From Eopsaltria australis (Eukaryota > Chordata > Aves > Passeriformes > Petroicidae): DNA of 64,000 nucleotides. The notes below the pieces were generated by a model. That model was not told the DNA's origin and did no database searches. It was given only the letters and a program-made list of their open reading frames with translations. Below, piece by piece: positions 56,852 to 64,000 of this stretch (its first letter is position 1; each line of letters begins with the position of its first letter). A program made the translations under genes and the position numbers. The DNA lies in the NCBI GenBank assembly GCA_034509425.1, contig JAVTVJ010001186.1, positions 1-64,000 of the forward strand. Direction: 5' to 3'.

Positions 56852-59800
56852 CTGCAAAAGAAAAGTATACAGTTAAATATATTCCACTAATAGAATGTAA
56901 AACAGATCAAATTCTCTTTTGCCCTGTTGTAGACTAAGAGACATAGTTCTAGTTTTAATTTCTGATTTAAATATTGACTTTTCTACCTATATAAGAACAG
57001 GCACAGTGTCAAATATCAGCATCTACCAGTAATGGGTATATTTTTTTCAAAGGAAAATACAAAAAAGTCAACACATGCTACCTGCAGTTACAGCTACTTC
57101 CATGTCTCTCTGAAGAAACCTGATTCTTTAACTTAAAAAATGTCTGACAAACACAAGTTTTAAAATAACTTTTGCTGCCTACATTCCAAAGTGCAAAGTA
57201 AAAAGAAAGCTAAGTGGGGTCATTACAATCTTAGTGAGAAATCAGAAAGGTATTCAGTTAATTATTTTCCCAACAATATCATTTTACAACTTACCTCACT
57301 GTTACACAAACTTATGCAAAATGTCAAGTGTATTACTATGGGACATAACTGATTTTATTTCTACTATATAGATGCAACCTACTTGCATACATAAAGGAAA
57401 ACCGATTTCCTCTACTAATATGGTTATGCTATACATTTATGCCCTACCATTTAACAAAGCTTTGCAAGCATCTTTTCATTTCAAACTCACAATCACCTCA
57501 CAAATTCCTCGCATTTTGTGCACTCTCCCTTTTGAATCATCAGTTTTTAGAATTGAGAATTGTTACAAAACAGAAGCAGGTTTTTCTTGCCTTTCATGTA
57601 CAATGTCATATTTGCAAGTATTGCAGAAAATATTTATATCAAGTTTAGTAATAAGTTTCCACTACTAGAAATACAGGAGTTAATTTACTAATAAATAACT
57701 TACAAAACTAGTTTGAGAAATATTTTGGACTTTGATCACCTGGTGATAGCCTTTCCTGGTCTAAGAACAGACTTCTGTGCTCCTGCCCAGCACAGTCAAA
57801 TTACACAATAAACAGCTGTTATAAAACAGGTAGTGGTGGCAGTTAATGCAGGCTGTGACTATTACCAGCTTACCTGCACATCTGTTCTAAGTCCAAATCT
57901 CTCCACTCAGTGGTACCACAAGCTACTATACAGTGAGAGTTGGGTACCTTCTGAATTAAGAACTGGTACCTTGGGTATTGCATATGGAAACCATGAAAGC
58001 CCAGGGCACACTCTTATAAAGAACTACTATATAATACCATACCAGAAGATGTAGAAATAAGCTAAAGAAGAAAACTTACTTGAATAATTTCAATCTCTTC
58101 ATCTGACATTTGTTTCCTTCTGTATTTCTGAGGTAAGGTTCTTGTTAATGCAGAAGTGTCTGGTGTACCTTGTACTCTACTAACAGGTGAAATATTTTGA
58201 AAGGCCGGTGATTTGCCTCCTATAGATTCCTGTGCTTTTGAAGCAAGGAGAGATGGCATACTTGCTTGTAGAGATTCCTGTACTGAAACCCAGATTTCAA
58301 AACCATTTACAGACATATTACTAGACTGTAAAATTAATAAGCAGCCAATAAAATCTACCATTGCTCGAAAAATCTTATCCATTATAACAAATACCTAAAA
58401 TAATTAAGTCACTCTACTTCTCACAACTTGCTTTTATTGTTGTATCAAGTGCAGAATCTAAAAATTCTGACAGTAGTCTGAATGGCAGAAACACTGATGT
58501 GGAAACAGAAGATATATCAGCATATACCCTAACAATGGCTTTTTCACTGGGAAGCTGTACTTGGAGAAAAAACATAAAGTTATGTAAATTTGTATGAGCA
58601 GTTATGTAGAAAGATAACTGAGATTATGCTTTTCATTTACTGCAACTGTAAAGACAGACAAGTGAAAAAGATCTGGAGGCTGACAGAAAGATAAAGCTCA
58701 CAACCTCAACAGACCACAACATGCAATGCAGTGCTGTACCCATTTTTTATATTGTAAAATGGCATCCTATCACATTTTTTTAATGATGTGCAGAATGACC
58801 ACCAAGTATCAGGCATCAGCAATCAATGTTAGTAACAAAGACCGAGGAGTGCATGAAGTTCTTCACAGGTGAGAATCAGGAGCTAAGCTTCAGGAATTCA
58901 CATTAGAGAAGTTGCCTTGATTGTGCAGATAGAAGAGATGACAGAAGGGCAGCATTGTCACAGTCAGCATTCTGAACCTTATGTCTGTCCCACATGGCTG
59001 ATTTTACAATGGAAATATGCAATTGCCCCACCGGGCAGGACAGAGATCACAGAAATATGTTCATTTCAGCACTCAGTCCTGTGTGTATATATATATATAT
59101 ATATGGGTAAAACACCTGACAAAGCAGAATGCTTCCACAGAAGTCCTTCCCAGAGCTCCAGAAAAATAAGCAAGACTAGTGCAACATCTAACAGCTGGAC
59201 AGAGGCTCTATATAACTATAAAATAAGCAGCATGAAATGAAAACTACATGAACCAAAGCATATGAGCAGCTACAACACCACAGTTTTGCCTGCCTTTGTC
59301 CTTCCTGCTCCAACAAGCCCAATGACCACAAAGGAGAGGGAGCCAGTTTTAGCCTTAATGAGTCTGAGGCAGTTGCAGGATTGGGACATCAAACACCTGC
59401 AGCACTGTGACCAAGTCACCATTGAGAGGCATATTCAGAAGCTGTCAGTCATAAGACTGGGTCTGGAAGTGCCAAGGTGTTTCAGAAATGGAAGATCCCA
59501 AACAGAGCAAGGCAGAAGTGAGCCCATCAGAAGCAGCATATTGTGAACAGGGGGCAAAGTATTTTTGTTTCAAGAAATAATACACCTTACATACAATTAA
59601 AAAAGCAGTTTCTCCAAGTTTGTTTCATCTACCACAAAAAAGTCTAGAGATTTGTCAAGGATTTTCCTCTACTGTATGTTTCAGTCTGAAGTATAGTTGG
59701 AGTAGACTCATTATCCAATTAAAAACATCAGAAGTGCTTTAGTTCTATTACTCTCTACTACATCTCTCCCTTCACTGTTTGAGACCATCATGTTGCAGTA

Positions 59801-62132
59801 GTAATAGGCCCAGTAGAATTTGGCTGGCAGAAGCCATTTAGCTACATAGAAGCAACAATCTAGTACAGTTAAATGCAGTATTTGCTATAGCATTTAAGCA
59901 AGACAAAGTAGGTTGCAGTTTTCTAACGAGATGACAGGTCCTGATTATGGTAGAAAAGTCTAACCTACTTAGAAGATACAGTCACAAGAATCTTCTTACA
60001 CAGAGATAAACAAGAGGTAAGAAACACATTTTCAAGCTTTTGAGAAAGTTCACTGGCATGAGAGGTGGTGCATTTGGCTGAGCTGTGAAAAAAGTACAGA
60101 ATTTTGATAGAAAGTTGTTGCAGAAAATAGTTCCTGAAGAGTTCACAGGTAAGTGAGAAGAGGCATTTATGTGCACTGTGGAGGCTTTAAAATGTTAAAC
60201 TAAACTTAAAGCTAAACTGCAGGCTTGATAATGCTGTGGCAAATAACATGGCACAGCATAATTCCTAAAGAAGTGAGAATTACATAACAGAGCTTTTAAA
60301 GGCAACTCCTGCTTTTCTTTCCAAGGCTTTTTGACCCAAAAGGACTTCTAAACCAACATCTATAAATCTGTGGTTTAAATGTAATAGTATTGGGAATACC
60401 ATAAATATCAACATAGGTATAAAAGTTAATGTCAAAGATTGCAATGGAATATTTTTTCCCCTCAGCATTAATTAGTAACACAAGAAAATACTTCTTAGAA
60501 TGTACAGAGGGCTGGATCTCCCAGCTATAATCATGTTTTGAAAATACAACACATGCTTCAACTAAATACAATACAACAGAAAATACACCACATGCAACTA
60601 AGAAAAAATGAGGAAAATGCAACATCATTTATGTAAATATTACTGAATAACAAAAGCTGCTTCAAACTGACTTGGGTGCAGTCATTTCAGTAAATATTAG
60701 TATTTGGGAAAATGTGACTATATAAAAGTATAAAAACAACATTGGAAATCTTTGTGAATCTTTCTTGAGAAAAAAAATCAAGATATGCATGTATCTGCAC
60801 ACAGTTCTAGAGAAAAGAAGTTGTAAAGAAAGTCTAAGAGTTGCCTTCAAACTAAATCAAGCATGTTTCAAAAACCCAGCTCCAACTCAGTTCAATTCTA
60901 TAGCTGAAAGAGAGAAATTGGGTCCTGGTTCTTCAATAAAACAGTCCATGTAAAGAAATGTGGTGCAAGCTGTATCCATGCACAAAATACTTACCTTTAG
61001 GTCTGGGACCACTTTTTCTGTCTGGGAACTTAATTAATGGAGTATGTGGCTTGACTGCCTAGAAGGAGACCAGGTAGTGGGAGAAACAGACACAGGTTAC
61101 TGTGAATAATAAAATGGAATGTACAATGTATCACACAACCACTCTCAACAGCTGCACTCTCCATAACTGCTCAGATACTACTTATTGAAGTTCTAGGTTT
61201 ACCCCAGGAAGAATTTTGCTTTAAAACGTAGCCTTGCACCATGATGCCCAGAGCAGGTACAGGCTTTGTCTTCCTCTTCTCATCGGTGTGTGTGTACAGA
61301 AACAGCCACTGCCATTGCATGAATGCAATCACAATGCAGTCTGCTCTAGTGAGAGCACCCAGAGTGCTCTGTCCAGCTCTAGGGTCCCCAAGGCAAAAAA
61401 CCCCATGGACGTGCTGGAGTGAGTCCAGGGCAGGCCCATAAAGATGATCCGAAGGCTGAAGCACCTCTCCTGTGAGGACAGGCTGAGAGAGCTGGGGTTG
61501 TTCAGCCTGAAGAAGGCTCTGAGGAGACTTTACAACTCAAAGAGGGCAGGTTTGGATTAGCAAGATTAGGAAGAAATTCTTTACTTTGAGGGTGATGATG
61601 AAGCACTGGCACAAGCTGCCCAGAGAATCTGCGGCTGTCCCATCCCTGGAAGTGTCTAAGGCCAGGCTGGACAGGGCTTTGAGCAACCTGGTCTAATGAA
61701 GGTGCCCCTGCCCACGGTGGGGGGCGTTGTGACTACGTGACCTTTAAGGTCCCTTCCAATCCAAACCATCCCGTGGTTCCACAGCGCTTTAGCACACGGA
61801 ATGGCGAGCTGTGCTCTGCCTGTACAAGCACATTCACCTTGGAGAGGCCCACCTCAGGAAGGAGCTGCCAGCCAGCTTCGCACCCGCTGCTGTCACAGCA
61901 CCAGAGACCTGCGACACCGCGCGCGCCCCACTGCACGGCTCTCCCCAAGGACACCGGCCGCCCCGGCGGCGTGTCCTCAAGCCGCGGCCGCCTCAGACCG
62001 GCTGCTCTGCGGCGGCAGCAGGAGAAGCGAGCGCCGCCGCCCGAGCCAGGGCTCCGGCTGTCTCAGACACCGCCGTCCCGGGGCCGTCCTTACCTGCACC
62101 GCCCTGGTGGCGGCCGCCATCTTGCTGCCCAT
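56834..62132 (-). CDS. MRPS36: MRPS36/KGD4, alpha-ketoglutarate dehydrogenase subunit 4, complete
   Basis: Small mitochondrial protein, first named as ribosomal protein S36 and since shown to be KGD4, which tethers the E3 subunit to the 2-oxoglutarate dehydrogenase core. Four coding exons: 62094-62132, 60995-61058, 58080-58282 and 56834-56851, totalling 324 nt with stop, 107 residues (human 103). The translation opens MGSKMAAATRAVQ, then AVKPHTPLIKFPDRKSGPRP, has a variable Ser/Gln-rich middle, and ends LPQKYRRKQMSDEEIEIIQ-RGGPE. The HTPLI-FPDR and LPQKYRRK blocks and the RGGPE end are the family's conserved parts. The start is in a CACCATGG context; a second ATG at codon 5 is in frame. Confidence 0.95.
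56852..58079 (-). other. MRPS36: MRPS36 intron 3
   Basis: 1.2-kb AT-rich intron, no repeat or extra exon recognised. Confidence 0.8.
58080..58282 (-). CDS. MRPS36: MRPS36 coding exon 3
   Basis: 203 nt, donor GTAAGT. The acceptor must be TTTCAG at 58283-58285, because the CAG five bases further in would shift the frame. Encodes VQESLQASMPSLLASKAQES, then TPDTSALTRTLPQKYRRKQM and SDEEIEIIQ. Confidence 0.94.
58283..60994 (-). other. MRPS36: MRPS36 intron 2
   Basis: 2.7-kb intron with a short (TA)n run near 59086-59104. Plus-strand frames at 58917-59240 and 59262-59546 have no recognised family and no splice or promoter context. Confidence 0.75.
60995..61058 (-). CDS. MRPS36: MRPS36 coding exon 2
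   Basis: 64 nt, acceptor TTCTAG, donor GTAAGT. Encodes AVKPHTPLIKFPDRKSGPRP plus Lys and one base. This is the most conserved part of the protein. Confidence 0.95.
61059..62093 (-). other. MRPS36: MRPS36 intron 1
   Basis: 1.0-kb intron carrying a CR1 3' fragment in its downstream half and part of the CpG island at its upstream end. Confidence 0.85.
61400..61782 (+). mobile_element. CR1 LINE 3'-end fragment
   Basis: Blocks typical of the CR1 3' region occur in order: GGACAGGCTGAGAGAGCTGG, GTTCAGCCTGAAGAAGGCTC, CTGGACAGGGCTTTGAGCAA and GGTCCCTTCCAATCCAAACC. The copy is 5'-truncated with internal gaps and lies antisense to MRPS36, adjoining its CpG island. Confidence 0.9.
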
Positions 62133-62260
62133 GGTGAGGAGCCTGAGCGGCAGTTCCGGGCCCCGCCCACCACCACAGCGCCCGCCGTGGGCGGGGCCGC
62201 TGCCTGCGCGCGGGGCCCGGAGCTGCGGCCTGGCCCGCCGAGCAAACCGCTTCATCGCGA
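61880..62260 (-). promoter_or_regulatory. MRPS36: MRPS36 CpG-island promoter
   Basis: CpG-dense region around exon 1. Upstream of the ATG on the minus strand are a GC box (complement of CCCCGCCC at 62161-62168) and an ETS-like CCGGAA (62154-62159), both within 40 bp of the start codon. No TATA box. Long open frames here (up to 182 codons) are artefacts. Confidence 0.8.
62094..62132 (-). CDS. MRPS36: MRPS36 coding exon 1
   Basis: 39 nt, MGSKMAAATRAVQ, phase 0, donor GTAAGG. The strong CACCATGG start lies within the CpG island. Confidence 0.94.
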
Positions 62261-62289
62261 GTTAAATAACCTCCACACAAAATAAAACA

Positions 62290-63076
62290 TTTTCAGGAAA
62301 ATCAGCGTTTTATTTCTATTATTAAGATCAAGCCAACCAACTAAAAAAAAAAATCTGGTAAGTTAAAAGTGAAGTTACACACCAAGGTAACAAGGGACAT
62401 TACACACTTCTGAAATGTGCTACACCCCAGGAGTTGATATCCTTCAAACAGTTAAAAACACCAACTAAAAAAAAAGCGCAAATGCTAGTGAAGACATGTA
62501 ATTAAAACTCTGCTTAGCTGCACAGTCGACAGTATGAAGTCACCTCTGCAGACAAATCACTGCTAACAAGAGCATAAAATTTCTGGTGTTTAAAATAATA
62601 CATAATGCCTTAAAAACAAAAATAATCCCAACTTCAGACTTGCTAATAAATTTTCCAGATTGAGCTTTCCACTGGGACAGAGAAGGGTCATGCATCCCGC
62701 TTAAGCTCCACAGTCTGCTGGTCCCCAGGAGTGGGGTACAGCAAAGCCTCAGTTTAAGTCCACTTCTACATGAAACCTTGAAACCTTTCTTGCGTTATTG
62801 TTGCTTTTCAGAGGAAAATGAACGCTTGAGACAGGACAGCTTGAGATGCGAATCTTCAGGTAGTTTCATTTCATCAGCTCTACTACCCGTTCAAAGGTTT
62901 GTTGTCTACCAGAAGATTAATTTCATTTCAAAGAATTGCTTGGACACACTCTAATTCTCTAGAGAGAACAGCTTTCAGAAGGGTCAAATTTTAAAATTCT
63001 TGAAGTGTGTTTTTGAGATACATGAAATCTATCAAGTTTATTAAAATGCACTGTGTAAAACACCATGTCTCCTGAC
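62290..63076 (-). other. CENPH: CENPH 3'UTR with polyadenylation signal
   Basis: The AATAAA at 62309-62314 (minus) is about 765 nt past the CENPH stop and is the last such signal before the MRPS36 island. The UTR is AT-rich and unremarkable. Earlier AATAAA-like sites could also be used. Confidence 0.6.
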
Positions 63077-63169
63077 TCACTGAAGATAGACATTTTTTTC
63101 AAGCTGCAGAACAATTGCCTTTAAAGTCGGATCTTCTGCCCAGTTAACTCTGCTTCCAATTAAGATGTT
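63077..63169 (-). CDS. CENPH: CENPH, centromere protein H, last coding exon
   Basis: Inner-kinetochore protein of the CCAN (CENP-H/I/K/M group), needed for kinetochore assembly. The acceptor TTTATAG is followed by 30 codons and TGA: NILIGSRVNWAEDPTLKAIV, then LQLEKNVYLQ. The GSRVNWAEDP-L--IVLQLEKNV end is the conserved CENP-H C-terminus. Its place beside MRPS36 and CDK7 in the same orientation matches human 5q13. Upstream exons, including the coiled coil, lie right of the window. Confidence 0.9.
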   Translation of the reverse strand, partial: NILIGSRVNWAEDPTLKAIVLQLEKNVYLQ

Positions 63170-64000
63170 CTATAAATAAGAAGGATTTACAGGTTAAAAC
63201 AAGCCCTGCAAAGGACAATTCTTAGTAATCTCAAAGAAAGTCTGCTTTTTAATTTTTAATTTGAAAGCACTTGAAATTCACAAGTCTTTGAAGTAGGCAG
63301 GATGGGGGGAAAAAGGAGAAAGGGAAGTATTGGTTTAGATCCTATTGTTGATACATAGACAAAAAAAAAACCCCAAATCCATGCTTTTTGATTTTTTAGA
63401 GGGGCTGGCATACTACTTCTATTTTAAACACAGAAACCTAGAGTACATTTTTAACAATATGAAATAAAATTTGCCTCAAACACAATATAACACAGTTAGC
63501 ATTCTCACCCTGCCATTCTGGATTGAAAATGGGAATTTAAATTTAACCAAAGAGGATTTGCTTTACTTAGGGCTCAGAAAATTTCAGGAATACAAAACCA
63601 GGAGATAGTTTTAGACTCTGATCTAAATCCCAGTAAAACATTACATTTCTCAATCTCAATTTGAGATGTAGCAATGTTATCAATGCAAAACAGCAGAAGC
63701 CATGTCATGCAGAGCAAAAAGTCAGAACATTCTTTCTGTCCTTGACATTCTTATGCAGCCTGAGACCCTTCCATCCTAACCCAAACCATGAGGTTTTCTT
63801 CCTCACTTTGCTTGACTCCACACTCCAGGTGACCTGCCAGTACAGACTAGTCAGCAGCCCCTGACACATGGATAACCAAAAGGGCAGAGGCTGTGCTGCT
63901 GAAAGAATTTGGAGGCTGGCCGTGGCTGCAGGCCAAGGCTTTCAGGGCTGTAGAGGGTGACACAAGCAGAGAAGGCATGTGGTCAGAAGGGGCAGATGGA
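63170..64000 (-). other. CENPH: CENPH last intron (partial)
   Basis: No further CENPH exon was recognised on the minus strand. The right-most 150 bp is more GC-rich than the rest but matches nothing I know. Confidence 0.6.

Noticed and set aside
59262..59546. 94-codon plus-strand frame in MRPS36 intron 2
   Set aside because: No family resemblance, splice partner or promoter.
61737..62285. Open frames of 90-182 codons around the MRPS36 start
   Set aside because: CpG-island shadows. Only the short MGSKMAAATRAVQ segment is coding.

Overview
The window is nuclear DNA of a vertebrate, almost certainly a bird. The genes have multiple exons with GT-AG introns. The interspersed repeats are CR1 LINE fragments with the avian-type 3' end, plus solo LTRs flanked by 5-bp target-site duplications. 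CpG-island promoters mark the gene starts. Human orthologues of all four genes lie on chromosome 5q13-q14, which corresponds to the avian Z chromosome, so a Z location is likely but inferred.

All four recognised genes are on the minus strand. From right to left (transcription order) they are: the last coding exon and 3'UTR of CENPH (62.29-63.17 kb); a complete MRPS36/KGD4 of 4 exons (56.78-62.13 kb); a complete CDK7 of 12 exons (35.35-54.58 kb); and the first five coding exons of SERINC5 (0.85-24.27 kb), which runs off the left edge. Exons were assembled by hand from splice sites, reading phase and family resemblance. CDK7 sums to 343 residues and MRPS36 to 107 residues with every junction in phase. 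SERINC5 is open for 551 nt.

Layout: 1-24.3 kb is SERINC5 with large introns, holding a 901-bp solo LTR (7.43-8.33 kb) and a short CR1 tail (15.0 kb). 23.8-24.6 kb is its CpG island. 24.6-35.3 kb is a gene-free interval holding two diverged, same-strand copies of one LTR family 6.9 kb apart, and a third weaker LTR-like tract. 35.3-54.6 kb is CDK7, with a 12-bp minisatellite in intron 10, a solo LTR in intron 6, a probable LTR in intron 3 and a CR1 5' fragment in intron 2. 54.8-56.8 kb is the CDK7-MRPS36 spacer, mostly CR1. 56.8-62.3 kb is MRPS36, whose promoter island lies about 150 bp from the CENPH polyadenylation signal.

The genes are housekeeping or cell-surface loci with no shared pathway. 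CENPH, MRPS36 and CDK7 keep the order and orientation seen in human. The next human neighbour of CDK7 (CCDC125) was not found; SERINC5 sits there instead. I see no prokaryotic-type system, CRISPR array or convincing new gene. The points most worth checking are the SERINC5/CDK7 junction, the paired LTRs with a polypurine tract beside one of them, and the minisatellite.
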